DNA of 64,000 bases from Blastobasis lacticolella. Its lineage: Eukaryota > Arthropoda > Insecta > Lepidoptera > Blastobasidae. A program made the position numbers and the translations under genes. The notes beneath the pieces are model-generated. The model was not told the DNA's origin. It did not search any database and saw only the letters and a list, made by a program, of their open reading frames with translations. The stretch covers positions 18,421,622-18,485,621 of the forward strand of contig LR990044.1 in assembly GCA_905147135.1 (NCBI GenBank). Reading direction: 5' to 3'. This document shows, piece by piece, positions 20,226 through 31,409 of the stretch; position 1 is the stretch's first letter, and every line of letters begins with the position of its first letter.

Positions 20226-20683
20226 TGGTGCTGTGTGGGACTATCTAGCAACTCAAGTGTTATTAAAAAATGGGGACACTGTAAGTACGTGAACTACAAT
20301 CAAACGCACAAACACATTTTTTTTTTTAAACTCTCTCATTTACTCTCTTTAAGAAATGGCAGCAACAAAAGCGGTTAAGTAAAGAAAAACATGACACAAA
20401 TATAAAAATAAAATCCCGAAGCACTATCCATATTTTCTCTCCCACGGCATCCCTGTGAGCAAAGTAAATGCATTAAAGTTGCAAGCCGGCCCTCGCCGCC
20501 ATTCGCGAATATTGGCTTTGTTTGGATTCCTATTATCATCTAAATAATGTTTGGAACACCTACACGGATGGGGTTGGGGAAATAGAAAATAACGTAACTT
20601 TTTTTTATCTATACTGTATTTACTTTAGCGTGAGTCAAAATGTTAACAAACCATGAAAAAGGTTATGTTAGACATCTAATAAT
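20226..20683. other. Unassigned
   Basis: AT-rich. No gene is recognised. Confidence 0.3.
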
Positions 20684-20745
20684 AAATATTGATGAAAAAT
20701 GGCATCTAACCAACATTGGTTAGATGCCATTTTTCATCAAATATT
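20684..20745. repeat. Near-perfect hairpin
   Basis: 'tgatgaaaaatggcatctaa' with 'ccaa' on the left (20690-20713) is exactly inverted as 'ttggttagatgcc' and 'atttttcatca' on the right (20716-20739), with a 2-base centre. The arm extends a few more bases with a small bulge. Confidence 0.8.
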
Positions 20746-20819
20746 ATTCATAAAATAATTGCTTATAAATAAAACTCATATTTATGATATTTACCTGTTA
20801 TTTTATTTTTATTTTATTT

Positions 20820-21360
20820 TATTTAAAAGGCACATACAACAAATTACAGTCATTAAACAATACTGTGCATAATTTCTTAAATGTAAGTACTAGACTATAA
20901 TTCTTTTCCATTATGTGCACAGCATGGCTTAAAGTATTTCTAAAATTATAATAGTGTTAGTAGTATTGGTTAATTAGAACAAAAAACATCAAAATTTCAG
21001 TGGTGATTGAACTAGAGAAGTTCAAACTCTCAAAAATCAAACATATTTGTATGATTTTTGAGAGCTCGAACTGCTTAGATACCAACAGAAGAATACCAAG
21101 CAAACACATTATTCTTAAATTTTGATAAACTCGGATGAAATATGTCAAGCGACGAGTGTTTTTGAACCGCTTCATTGTATTGGCGACAAATACGGACTAC
21201 AGGGTTATAATAAGATGTATTATTCGAGTAAACTTGAAGGGCAAAAAGTCTCTGACTAGGATTACGTGATTTATAGCGGGTATTAAAGTTTAATAAAGAG
21301 AGGAGCGCTGGAGAGTCATAATAGTTGTGGACTATTTTGTAAAGCGTGACCAAATCGTTT
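20820..21360 (-). mobile_element. Family B LINE, C-terminus and 3' UTR
   Basis: On the minus strand about 92 codons up to 21353 encode a non-LTR C-terminal region: YKIVHNYYDSPALLSLLNF, NPVVRICRQYNEA and SLDIFHPSLSKFK, in the jockey/CR1-like style. After the stop (21075) comes a hairpin and an AT-rich 3' region ending near (TTTTA)n at 20800-20830. The upstream frame is lost, so it is a 5'-truncated remnant. Confidence 0.65.
21019..21073. repeat. Hairpin in the family B LINE 3' UTR
   Basis: 'agttcaaactctcaaaaatc' pairs with 'gatttttgagagctcgaact', leaving a loop of about 12 bases. It lies directly after the LINE stop codon. Confidence 0.65.
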
Positions 21361-22227
21361 TCATAACATAATTGTTAATCTTATAAAAAGTTGGAGTATA
21401 GTTTCATTCGAAGATTTCGTATCCACTTCAGAGTCACCATTTCAAAGGAATTTGTATCAGGCCGGCTTAATTAAGCATTTCAATTTTCGAACATAGCTAA
21501 TGATAGCATCAAAGCATGTGTGCGAATTCTTTTTCATTTAGTTTTGTTTTATTTCGTCTAAAAGAAAACGTATTGAACTAATGAACCATCATTGGTCGCC
21601 GTATCAGCTTTTAAATTGTATAGGTACAAAGTGTGGGTAGTAAACGCGCATGGTCTAGTTCTCTAATCAAACATAAAACACATATTAAAAAAACTGTTTT
21701 AACAATACCTTAGGACAGAAGCCACGAAACGCCTAACAAAAATATCAGCACCCAATAATTTTGTAAAACAACCCCGCCACACGGGAAAGAGATTAATAAG
21801 TTGCAACTTCTTGAACGTAATATTGACCAACTTCCGTTGCCTACTCCCTGGGGCTCTCATATTGCAGCTAGCTATTGATTTCACATACGCACACTACTCC
21901 CTTACTGTTTCCAACTTCGCCGGCTTGTTTCATATTATCTTTTACAGGATTCCTTTTACCGGGTGCTGATATGAGTTTGCTACTCCATTTATTGCCTTAC
22001 CAACCCGTTATATGGTGTTAAACTTACTCGCTTACTACTCCCTGAATAGTGTGATAACAGCATAAGGAATATCTATGCGAGTATTGATTCGGTTTGTTTC
22101 ACTCGTCTTTATTTGTGCTGTAGACTGCTGGTGTTGTGAATATTTTGTTGTTTCGTGTGAACTTTAGCAATCTCTATAGGTACCTATGGTTTTGTCAGAT
22201 AATTAACTACATTGTATAAAACAAAGA
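21361..22227. other. Unassigned, no gene recognised
   Basis: Open frame 21699-21884 (minus) has no recognisable motif. No repeat match is seen within the window. Confidence 0.3.
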
Positions 22228-22444
22228 AATAATGTTTCATGCTCGTACGATTCGGTTGTGGAATGAGCTCCCAGCGTTTAATTTGGACTATCACATGGGA
22301 TCGTTCAAGAGGCATATTAGAGGTGTCTTTAGAGTGACTCCCCTGGTGTTGATGATGTTCATAGGCGGCGGTGACCATGTTCCAACAGGTTCCTTGCCTG
22401 CAGGATCCGCTTGCCTGCTTGTATCACCCATAACATAAAAAAAA
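22228..22444 (+). mobile_element. Family A LINE C-terminus with poly(A)
   Basis: The frame from 22232 encodes HARTIRLWNELPA and then GSFKRHIRGVFR, the same C-terminal block as 2530-2790. It continues into the 'gcttgcctg' tail module and ends with eight A. The coding part is shortened and has drifted. Confidence 0.7.
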
Positions 22445-22457
22445 GTTGCTATCTATG

Positions 22458-22625
22458 TATGTATCTATGTACGCTTGGACCTATTAAACTACGCAACGGA
22501 TTTAAATGCGGCTTTTAACAATAAATGTGATTCAAGAGGAAGGTGTATAAGCAAGAAGAAAAGGGTAGGTAGGAGTAAAGTAATTGTATGCGAACGAAGT
22601 CGCGCCGGGTCTAGTGCAATATATA
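22458..22625 (+). repeat. Dispersed module H
   Basis: 'aaactacgcaacggatttaa', 'caataaatgtgattcaagag' and 'cgaacgaagtcgcgccggg' follow the H consensus. Confidence 0.6.
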
Positions 22626-23725
22626 TGAAACAACGTCAATTTTCTTTTTGGCGTTTTTAAAGGTTACTAAAGTAATTTTGTCGTAATAGCATCCCGGGAC
22701 ATAGCGGGACATCCCGCGTTTGTACGTTACATCTCTTTTTTTGAATGTTTCTAGTTTTATTAGCAATTTTAATCGGCTTCCTCAGTAATGATTAATTCAG
22801 TACGAAGTTGACGACCATAATAAAGCTGTACGTTTTCCTCCAAACTCCTAGCATTGTTTTAACAAGGAGCAATGCATAAAACAAAGAATCTATAAAATTC
22901 ATACTATTATTTTCAACTACAACCGTTTTCCGCCCTACTAACTGTTCCTTCTTTTTGTAAAGTTTTACATAAATCGCTGAGTTTTATTCTTTATGTTTGA
23001 ACTGTTTCAATGTTGGTTTTAGTAACGACGATGGCATGCGACACGCCATTTTAAAGTTGTCACTGAAGTCCACAGAAAACGTCGTACCTATTTATTAATT
23101 TTACAATTTCATTTGGAACATTCCAGTGCACAATGCATTAAATCTTTTTGGTCATTAAAAGTAAGTAAATTGAACCTGAGATTTGGTAATGCACTGGCCA
23201 TTAGTCGTTGTATATTTCAAAATATTTTCCATTAGTTGCCATTAGTGTAAAAATCTGATGAAAATTACAATAATCTGATTTATCGTTGGCCAGCAATAAA
23301 ATTTAGGATTTTTAAATATAAATCCACAATTTTCAGGAAAATTCCAGTCGCACATGCACATTCAAGTCAACGTACAATATAAGGTAGGTACTGTACTTAC
23401 ACTAAATAAAAAGTGTAGAAACGAGAGAACACCACCGCGTATGAAGTATTACCTGTAAAAAGACGAATGATATTAATGGAAGATATTTATTATTTAAGGA
23501 TCCATTAATGGGCTTTGTTTTTTCGTCATTGAATGTGAGTATAACTTATTAACGAGCTGCTTATGGCTACTGAATTATTAACTAAGTCTTCATGTATTTT
23601 CGATGGCCATTAATATGCCGATACTAAGAATAGACACTCCTCTTATAAAAGCTTTAGCTTTTAAGCTTACAAAATTTTTTTTTTTTTTAATCATAATTGT
23701 GGTACATTGGTATTTATTTGAATAA
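22626..23725. other. Unassigned, AT-rich
   Basis: About 1.1 kb without a recognisable gene or repeat. Confidence 0.3.
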
Positions 23726-23757
23726 TTCGCCAAACTGTAAAACAGTTTGTTGGCGAA
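23726..23757. repeat. Short hairpin
   Basis: 'ttcgccaaactgt' pairs with 'acagtttgttggcgaa' with a small bulge. Confidence 0.5.
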
Positions 23758-23836
23758 GGTTTGCACTCTCTATGCCTTCAATATATTTACCCTATCAACA
23801 TAGTACAAAAAAAAAAACAAAATAATACTAAATACT

Positions 23837-23875
23837 AATACATTGGATAATTCGTATCGTATTATCCAATGTATT
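23837..23875. repeat. Perfect 15-bp hairpin
   Basis: AATACATTGGATAAT (23837-23851) and ATTATCCAATGTATT (23861-23875) are exact reverse complements around a 9-base loop. Confidence 0.7.
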
Positions 23876-24182
23876 AAAGCCATGTTCTTTGTATTGTGTG
23901 GGCTGCAAAAGGCATATTTTAAGCCTTTAGCTCTTAGGTTTCGGTATAAGTACCTTTGTTTAACACCAATGTGGCACAGAAATAAGTCAATGACTAAATA
24001 TTTTTCTGCTTGCACGTGTATGGTGTAATAGCTGTCTGGATAAATGACATAACCTTTACATTGTATTAAAACATTATTGTAATAGAATATGATTTTAATA
24101 GGATTTATGGTCTAGCCGTGTACGATAACGATGTGTTTTATAACTATAGTTATAATTTTTTAATTTATAAGTAAGCTTTATT
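23876..24182. other. Unassigned
   Basis: Short open frames on both strands have no recognisable domain. Confidence 0.3.
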
Positions 24183-24447
24183 ACTTTGGGGCTAGATGTC
24201 ATTGTCATTGCCATTTGTCATTTATTTATTGCTTCACATGGTAATATAACAACATTAGATTTTAAAAATAGGTAAGTATCTCATGTGACCCTGTAAGGGC
24301 ACTGCAAAATAAAAAAAAATATAGAAAACAAAATTACCTTAACAATTAAATCTAGATTCCATATTGCATAAATTATTACATGTTCATGTAGTTATTAGAT
24401 GGCGTTGTGTGAATTTGTCCACGATTATTTATTTATTTATTTAATTT
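24183..24447 (+). mobile_element. Two S1 SINE 3' ends
   Basis: 'actttggggctagatgtcat' near 24183 and 'agatggcgttgtgtgaattt' near 24397, each followed by (ATTT)n, are S1 tails. Confidence 0.55.
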
Positions 24448-24957
24448 TATTACATATCTACAGTAGTATTTGTTTTACCTGGGTAATTTCCTTACCTTTT
24501 AGAAATAGTGTTCTAGATTTCCATTTCAATATACACCTCGATATACAAGAAAATATATCCACCACGTGTACCACGAAACATTCGACCCAAACAAGTCAAC
24601 TCCACTCCGGAGGAAGTTCGCCCAAACGCGACAACTTGCACCGTTTATCTGGTTTGTTCCCCCAATATTTTTTAATTAAACCAACCTTTGTTGCACCTTG
24701 CAGGCGATTCGTAACGGACGCGGGACGATAACGGCGAAACTTGTGGGAATGAGCAGTGGGGTCCTGCTCCCGAATGCTCCCGAATGCTCCCGATAATTGG
24801 TTGTTGGTCCCCTCGGCCAGTGACGTCACCGGACTAAGATGGAAATCGTCCATCGGACCCGTTTTCTTAACGTTTTTGTTTTGGAATAAGTTTTTTTCTT
24901 AATAATTATAATAAAATAGTAATGTTGGCCTTTATGTCGCGGTTGCGCTCTCGCGCA
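24448..24957. other. Unassigned; GC-richer 24560-24860
   Basis: A small tandem 'ctcccgaatg' lies at 24766-24795. Open frames here (24399-24731 plus, 24596-24853 minus) match nothing known. Confidence 0.3.
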
Positions 24958-25047
24958 CGAGGGCTCGTAAGTGACGATACGACTGATGATGGAGCATCCC
25001 TGTCTAGGAACAACGTATTTACTCTAGCTTTGAAGGCGTTTGTCAAT
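24958..25047 (-). repeat. Dispersed module K
   Basis: 'cgtaagtgacgatacgactg', 'gatggagcatccctgtctag' and 'agctttgaaggcgtt' match K in reverse. Confidence 0.5.
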
Positions 25048-25103
25048 GGCTTAGAAAAATTCACATCATACGCGCAAATTCGTTTTCTAATGAGAATTGC
25101 TTT

Positions 25104-25225
25104 TTTTTATACCACTAAGGTGACAAACAAGCTTACGGCCTGCCTGATGGTAAGCAGTCACCGCAGCCTATGGACGTTAGCAATACCAGGGGCATCACCC
25201 ACGCGTTGCTGACCCCGTAAAAACC
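25104..25225 (-). mobile_element. Module C (short retroelement tail)
   Basis: A T-run and 'ataccactaaggtgacaaac' are followed by 'aagcttacggcctgcctgat' and 'cagtcaccgcagcctatgga'. The layout parallels the A-family tail (poly-T, then 'ggccacctgatgg' and 'gtcaccgcc'). The same module is at 25976 and 54028. Confidence 0.6.
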
Positions 25226-25235
25226 TTTTTACCCC

Positions 25236-25500
25236 TTTCTTTTATTTATTTATTTATTTATTGGAGTACCAACAGCTATATCAAACATAATAGGTAATAT
25301 AGTAGAATCAATAAGCCAATTACAGGTCCTCACTAGTAGCAACAAAATAAAATAAAAAAAGGAAAGTAAAACTGCACTGCAATAATATGACAGAATACAA
25401 AATGAAATTATTGCGTACCCAAAAAATAAAAAAAGAAGTAATAATAATAATATAACAAACAAGAAAGAGTTCTTGAAGCACTCCATGTTGTACTCTCTCT
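25236..25500 (-). mobile_element. (TTTA)n and a possible LINE 3' UTR
   Basis: TTTATTTA repeats at 25241-25261 are followed by A-rich sequence without coding capacity. The layout resembles the 3' end of a minus-strand retroelement. Confidence 0.3.
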
Positions 25501-25975
25501 AATTGTTAATATCAATTATTCTATCAGTCACTTTGTATAGGATTTTCGTGTTTTAACACTGGCTGGCAGATTTACCGCTAGGACAAGGATTTAAAAAAAC
25601 TACATAAAGTACAAACTACGGATATATCAAGTTTTTGAATTATGGTCTAAGAATGGTCCCATCCCTACCCCAGTCTCCCCACACGAGAGTACATGGGGGT
25701 TAATTGAATACGTCGACAGGACCGTTTGTTTTGCCATTGTCTGTTATATTTCAAATGTGGTCGGACTCCCACAAGGTTATGGATGTCTATCACACTCCAC
25801 GCTACAGGTAGGTACACATCTACATGTAAACTCTTGGATGTATCCTGAAAGGCTATTTGAATTTTTTTTATTCCTTTTGCTAATTATTCGCATTTAATAT
25901 AGGTATAAGAAATTAAATTATTGTTCTACTCATCCTCCCGGATACCGAATATTATTACAATTGTTATTGCTTGTT
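25501..25975. other. Unassigned
   Basis: No gene or repeat is recognised. Confidence 0.3.
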
Positions 25976-26062
25976 TCTTATACCACTAAGGTGGCAAACA
26001 AGCTTACGGCCTGCCTGATGGTAACCAGTCACCGCAGCCTGTGGACGTTTGCAATACCGGCA
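25976..26062 (-). mobile_element. Module C
   Basis: 'ataccactaaggtggcaaac', 'aagcttacggcctgcctgat' and 'gtggacgtttgcaatacc' match 25104-25225. Confidence 0.6.
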
Positions 26063-26229
26063 TTAGCATTGTGCTGCTCAGTACGTAAATATTGAATAAA
26101 TATTGTAGTAAAACTTTACTGGTATCCATAATTACGTACAAGTTTTATTGGCAAAAGCGTTGGATATTAACTCAAGACCTTGTGCCACGAATAAAGACGT
26201 CAGGTCAAACTCAAGCCTTCAACGAACCC

Positions 26230-26420
26230 CGTTATTACACGAAAACTGCACGCCGCCATCTTGGCAGCGCAACGGAAGCCGTTGCAAAATTTTAAAAAGC
26301 GATCGCCTCAATTATCGGGCAGTTTCGCGCCAAAACGGAAGCCGTCGTGCCGGAAGTGGTGCGCGCCAGTTCACAACTCGCGGCGTATCGCGCCGTTACG
26401 TTGGTAGTCAGTAATAACTA
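26230..26420. promoter_or_regulatory. CpG-rich patch with YY1- and ETS-like motifs
   Basis: In an AT-rich setting this 190-bp patch is dense in CpG. It contains GCCGCCATCTTGG (26252-26264), a close match to a YY1 site, and CCGGAAGTG (26350-26358), a close match to an ETS site, plus two further CGGAAG blocks. Such a combination is typical of TATA-less promoters or retroelement 5' ends. No exon follows that I can support. Confidence 0.3.
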
Positions 26421-26575
26421 CATGTTACTACTGTGGTTACAGGTTACAGGGCATGGGCAGCGTTCGTTTTTAGAGGTTAGCCCTCCAACAATCCAACTGC
26501 CTGCGTTAATACGCTATAATAAAGTACACAGCTTGATCGTTTCGTACTGAAAGGGGCTTAACTTAGATTGTAAGT

Positions 26576-26842
26576 TAGAGCTCGTCTAATCTAAAATGAC
26601 GCGCCCCACTTTCGCATTAACGCACACAAGCAAGTTTAAAATATGGACGCAATACATATACAAATGCTGTTGTCATTGGTCATTCAGTTGCCGGTGAGAC
26701 ACCAACGTAGGAGCTCGCGTCGTTCGATTGGAGCAGTCGACGCTCCCACACAGATGAAGTGTCGTTATTAATATTTGCACTCACACATCGAAATCAACTA
26801 ACTAAGTAGTGGGGCGCGTCATTTTAGACTAGACGAGCTCTA
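26576..26842. mobile_element. MITE with TA flanks, 263 bp (Tc1/mariner-like)
   Basis: The element is 26578-26840. 'gagctcgtctaatctaaaat' with 'gacgcgccccact' on the left is inverted on the right with a single mismatch over about 33 bp. TA flanks both ends (26576-26577, 26841-26842), the target size of Tc1/mariner elements. No transposase. Longer flanking identity is absent. Confidence 0.75.
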
Positions 26843-27037
26843 CCTGACTGTTGATTTTCTGTAATTTCAAATTATAGCCGCCACGTCGAGTCTCTCCACG
26901 TTGCATCTCACTATGTAAAATAAATAATAAAGCGTTTATCACACCTATCTTACACATGGCCCGATACATTTTACAGTTACCAGCGGACAGCACACAATGG
27001 GAAAGTTCAACGCTAACGTTACTTCGTTCGCTGAGCA

Positions 27038-27115
27038 GTCGCTCGACTGTAATTACCTGATCTGCCAAATAAAATTCACGGAGCGCTCAACCGGGATATT
27101 GACGTCAAGATGGTG
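27038..27115 (+). mobile_element. S2 SINE 3' fragment
   Basis: 'gtcgctcgactgtaattacc', 'tgatctgcc' and 'caaccgggatattgacgtca' follow the S2 3' half, with an internal deletion. Confidence 0.5.
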
Positions 27116-27779
27116 ATGAGACAAAGGCAAAGAAACCTACATGTGTCTATGCCTAGCAAATAACCGTTGTTAAAGTCAGAATAATTCATCTGTTCAATTT
27201 CTTTCTTTGGAAATAAGTGAAAAACAACTGCACTCCGAGGTGTGGAGGCACTAGTGCATAGTCTACATAATGTACCAACTTTACAATATCTTTACTTCAC
27301 TATTATCTATCGAGAATTATTATCCTTAGATCTCTTGAGTGACTTTCCTGTGGAATACACCTTTGCCAAATTATTTATTAATTCTTATTAGTCCCTTTAT
27401 TTCGTTTTGCAGATAATCTTCGACCAATCGGCTTTTCCTCGATTTACTACCTTTAATTAGTGTTCGTATTAACATTATTTATTTATTCACGTATTGGCGG
27501 AATATCATATTATTCAAAATTTCGAATAACAATGCAGCAATTAATGTCAAGTTCGTTACTTCAAAACAGTTTATTAGAATGCATAAATCTTAGACAGCTT
27601 CTTCACTCAACGCTGTGTGTTTCTCATACACATAATATCTGTTTTGTTGTAATGCAAAACAGTTATATTAGAATGCATGATGAATAGACGAACTCTCTGT
27701 ACAGCACGTGACTATTAGTACTGCATCCATACTAATATTATAGAAACTAAGACTAAACTAGAAATAAAGACTAGAAACA
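27116..27779. other. Unassigned, AT-rich
   Basis: Open frame 27460-27687 has no recognisable domain. Confidence 0.3.
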
Positions 27780-28170
27780 AAGACTAGCTTTTGCCCGCGA
27801 CTTCATCCTCGTGGAAATACTTTTTATGACAGTATCACTTTTGCACGCGACACTATTTTAAATGACATCCATGTTATATGAATGCTGCTACTACGGGGAG
27901 GTCAACTTGTATCTCAGGTTATTTCTACTTAAATTAGATTATGGCTTAGATTGTACCCTGAGCTTCAAGCTACCAAACTATCAAAACCAAATCAAACCTG
28001 TAAAGTCAGTTTTTGTGTGAAGCGAGGACACTCAGACAGACAAATATAAATTCCTGAAACACAAACATATTTGGACATAGTTACGTATCAGAATCCAATC
28101 CCAATTTTTTTTTTTAAATTCTTGTGTCCAGACACGGCTTTTTTACTGTTCTATAATAGTATAGATTGAA
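27780..28170 (+). repeat. Dispersed module G-like
   Basis: 'tagcttttgcccgcgacttc' and 'atcctcgtggaaata' start the module. 'acagacaaatataaa' and the terminal 'ttctataatagtatagattg' are G-type. The middle is diverged. Confidence 0.5.
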
Positions 28171-28719
28171 ACGGTGTGTTTGTTTACATTCGTGGAAAAT
28201 TTATCTCTGACAAGGTATACATACAAGCGTGTCTCCACCTCGCAAATAGCTCAGAGCAGCCGTCAAAGGCGTTTCTTACATGAATTTGAAGTAAACCCAG
28301 CCTTTTTCATTACCAAGTAAATGTTTCTCTTGAATATTTATGTGTTGTTTCTCATTTCCTTTTTATTCGTCGTCCCTTTCGTCCTCAGTAGGCTATCTCT
28401 CTCTAATGCACACTGTGAAAGTCAATTGTCGCAAACAGGCCCTTTGAAGTCTGCCGCCTTATCAGGGCTTTTCGAATGACCCTCAATAATTTTGTTACTG
28501 GGAGGACAAATGTCATGCGCTAACGTATAAAATGGGACATTATTTCTGGCTCCTTTCAGATGACTTTGGACCCTCCACCTCTAGGCTGCTTGAGTGTTCC
28601 GTGCCTTTAAATTAAATGTGTATATCTGGGATATCTATTCGTTTTTTTTGAAAGAAATTGCATCTGTAATGCGCCCCTATTCTTTGTTGCTTTGAGATAG
28701 CCTTGTTATAAATTATCCT
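28171..28719. other. Unassigned
   Basis: No gene is recognised. Confidence 0.3.
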
Positions 28720-28835
28720 CATGTCTTTTTTATGTTATACGACAGACAAACAGGCAAGCGGACCACCTCATGGAAAGTGGTCACCACCGCTTATAGAAAT
28801 ACTGTGGCTGGGAGCTCATTCTACATACTAAGCGT
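28720..28835 (-). mobile_element. Family A LINE tail
   Basis: 'gttatacgacagacaaacag', 'gcaagcggaccacctcatgg' and 'actgtggctgggagctcatt' follow the A consensus in reverse with an internal deletion. Confidence 0.65.
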
Positions 28836-28964
28836 GCGTGATGTCTTGCAATTATGATATCCGTTATCCAAAACATACCCTTACCACAGATTGGATAAAA
28901 ATCACACGTAGTTTAGGTACTTAATCCAAAACAAGATAAATACCACACAATAGTACATTTAAAG

Positions 28965-29210
28965 GCGTTAAATAGGCTGCGAACCCAGGTGCGCCGATGT
29001 AAAGAGAATCTTATTATGTGGGGATATACAAATGACAGTTCTCAGTGCGACTGTGGCATATCTCCGCAAACTATGGACCACCTCGTTTCATGCTAAGCGT
29101 GCCCTAAAACTTGTACGAGGCCAGTTTAAACGCTGTATGCGTTGCCGAATACTGCACGAATAAAGTAAAAGTTAGAGTTTAGTCCATTGACTCGATAAGA
29201 AGAAGAAGAT
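28965..29210 (+). mobile_element. Family D-RT LINE C-terminus
   Basis: One frame encodes LNRLRTQVRRCKENLIMWGY followed by CDCG and QTMDHLVSC (about 28968-29095), then a stop. The Cys-His block (C.CG ... H.. C) is characteristic of the C-terminus of several LINE reverse transcriptases. Further on, in another frame, VAEYC is followed by 'ccattgactcgataag' and a (GAA)n tail. The same 3' end occurs at 40378-40445 and 46110-46375. Confidence 0.7.
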
Positions 29211-29844
29211 AGTACATTTCATTATCGTAATTGTATATTAGCCGAGAGTGTAATTATCAATGCACACAGGTTTCATACGACGTGTTTCATCACACTTGCG
29301 AAGAAAAAATTAGACCTGTATTATTATAATTACTAAAACAGCGAAAACGTAAAAAAAATATTTATACGGAAAATGGGGTGCAGTTTTCTTTTTCATCGCG
29401 CGCAAGTGCCAGGTAAGAAAAATCAACATACAGCCTATATTAAAAATACAATAAAACGTATATTTTCGTTTATAACATGAATGAACATGAATATGAATTT
29501 TATCGAATTATAAATAATTTGAGCCAATTGAATGTTTATTTATCATAATTAAGAGAGTACAATTTGTTTATTTAAAAAATCCGTACCTACTATTTTTAGC
29601 AGCATAAAAACTCTTTGTTGATAAAACTATTTAAGTTGGTCCTAAATACAATATACCTACATTAATAAGTATGATTATGATTATCCGATTACCCTTACAG
29701 TAAGGTACAAACATAACTTAAACGGGGGTAACATACCGCCCAAGTGAGTAATAGTAAAAAAGACTTAGACTAAGAGTAATAGAAAATCTTGGATTATATG
29801 CTTAAAAGTGACACAATAATATCTAACTTACAAGCAAGTATGAT
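29211..29844. other. Unassigned, AT-rich
   Basis: No gene or repeat is recognised. Confidence 0.3.
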
Positions 29845-29985
29845 GAAAATACCATTTATAACCATTTTCGACTCACTGACTCGTTCAGTCTTAATAGCCG
29901 CAACTATTACTCAGTCTCATCCTGCTTTACTCGGGCCCATGTGTTTGAGATGTAAATTCCGCATACAGGGAGCTTAATGAGAAAC
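29845..29985. repeat. Unidentified repeat family P1, copy 2
   Basis: Matches 5124-5265 closely, including 'tttactcgggcccatgtgtt' and 'gagatgtaaattccgcatac'. Confidence 0.6.
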
Positions 29986-30087
29986 GAGCCACACAATGTA
30001 CCATAGCGCTACATGAACCGTAACATCTTTATGAAACGTGAAACGACCTATATAGATTTTAAGACTTTCGTGGTTATTCGTGGATAA

Positions 30088-30123
30088 TATGTGTAGTGAA
30101 AGTGTAGTGAAAGTGTAGTGAAA
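30088..30123. repeat. 3 x 11-bp tandem
   Basis: 'gtgtagtgaaa' is repeated three times with perfect units. Confidence 0.75.
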
Positions 30124-31409
30124 CGTCTTCACGCTGTTTACCAAGTCAGAAAGCTGGACCGTAGCGATGAGGTATATATCGTCTAACCTTAATAACTGCA
30201 AAAGTATTAGTCTTAAAAACATTGATCTAGTGTCATTGTTTAGCGTATATAGTCAACTCGCTATTTTGACCTTGAATTTGCGTTGGGCGCATGTGGGGCA
30301 GCGGAGGAGGGGACTGCATTGAATGAACGAAACGCGAGCGCCCGCGCATTTCTATTTCTTGTATATGCGAGTTTTTCTATCTGAAAGCCAGTTTCATCGA
30401 GACTGTTTTTCTGTCGGTTAGTTTATATAACGATTTAATCCATAGGTAATACAACACTCTTTGCAAATAACCTCGTTGCACTAAAAAGCAACTCAGTGTT
30501 AGTGTCCAGGCCAAAAACAAATTAACAAAAAGGAGACATTCCTATTCGCGCGGCTTTTATTTGAAAATAGAAGACAGAGTCCCGGTCCGCAAAGAAACGG
30601 CGGGAACATTATCTAGGGCGTCCTAGAAAGACCGCCATTTCTAAATGTAAGAATGTAACAGTAACCGCGTAGCCTAGTTCGAATACTGCAGATATTTTAC
30701 CACAGTCAAAGGGATATTACTCTTTCGGAATGTCTATTTATCTAGTGCTCTTTTGAGAGCACTGAAAGCATCGGGTCGTTTGTTGTATAGGAGATATAGC
30801 GTATCTAGCTGATAAAATTCGGATGTGATTGAATTAAGTAAGTAGGCAAGTAAAAGTGACGTTTGTTCACGTTCTTATTCCGAAGAAAATGCGTATGTTT
30901 TTTACGATTAATACTAATAATTTTATTAGTTATTGAAGATTATTTTTGAGGATGCTGAAAACCGGCCGAAATATGAGGAACAATAAGAAAGCGGATTCTG
31001 GCATAAGCCGGAATACATCACCGTTGCGATGATGACGATGATGGTTATGACTTGACTAGGTGCCACATTGCGCCAATCATCTCTTTTGACCTCTTAGTGA
31101 ATTCGGATAAAGATATTGTGAACGTACGGGCAAACAAACAGACACACTAGCGATCTTCTAGATTTAAAATAATATTCCAAAATTTTATTAAAAGGGGGGT
31201 ATTTCAAAATACCCTTATTAAAGGTCACATTACCTATAAACAAACAATTAACAATAAGCAGGTAAGTATGCGCCGCGCGCGGCATCATCGATTCGGCAAC
31301 CGTTGTTTGTAGACCACTACGCAAGGACTATGCATGATTAGTCATATAAAACCTAATAAGAAGACAATAATACAACGTAAAGCACATCTTAAATAACAAA
31401 CATCATCCC
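30124..31409. other. Mostly unassigned; RTE-like tail near 30950-31045
   Basis: 'gatgctgaaaaccggccgaa' followed by 'gatgatgacgatgatgg' (31025-31043) resembles the 3' end of an RTE-type element. The rest has no gene. Confidence 0.35.
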
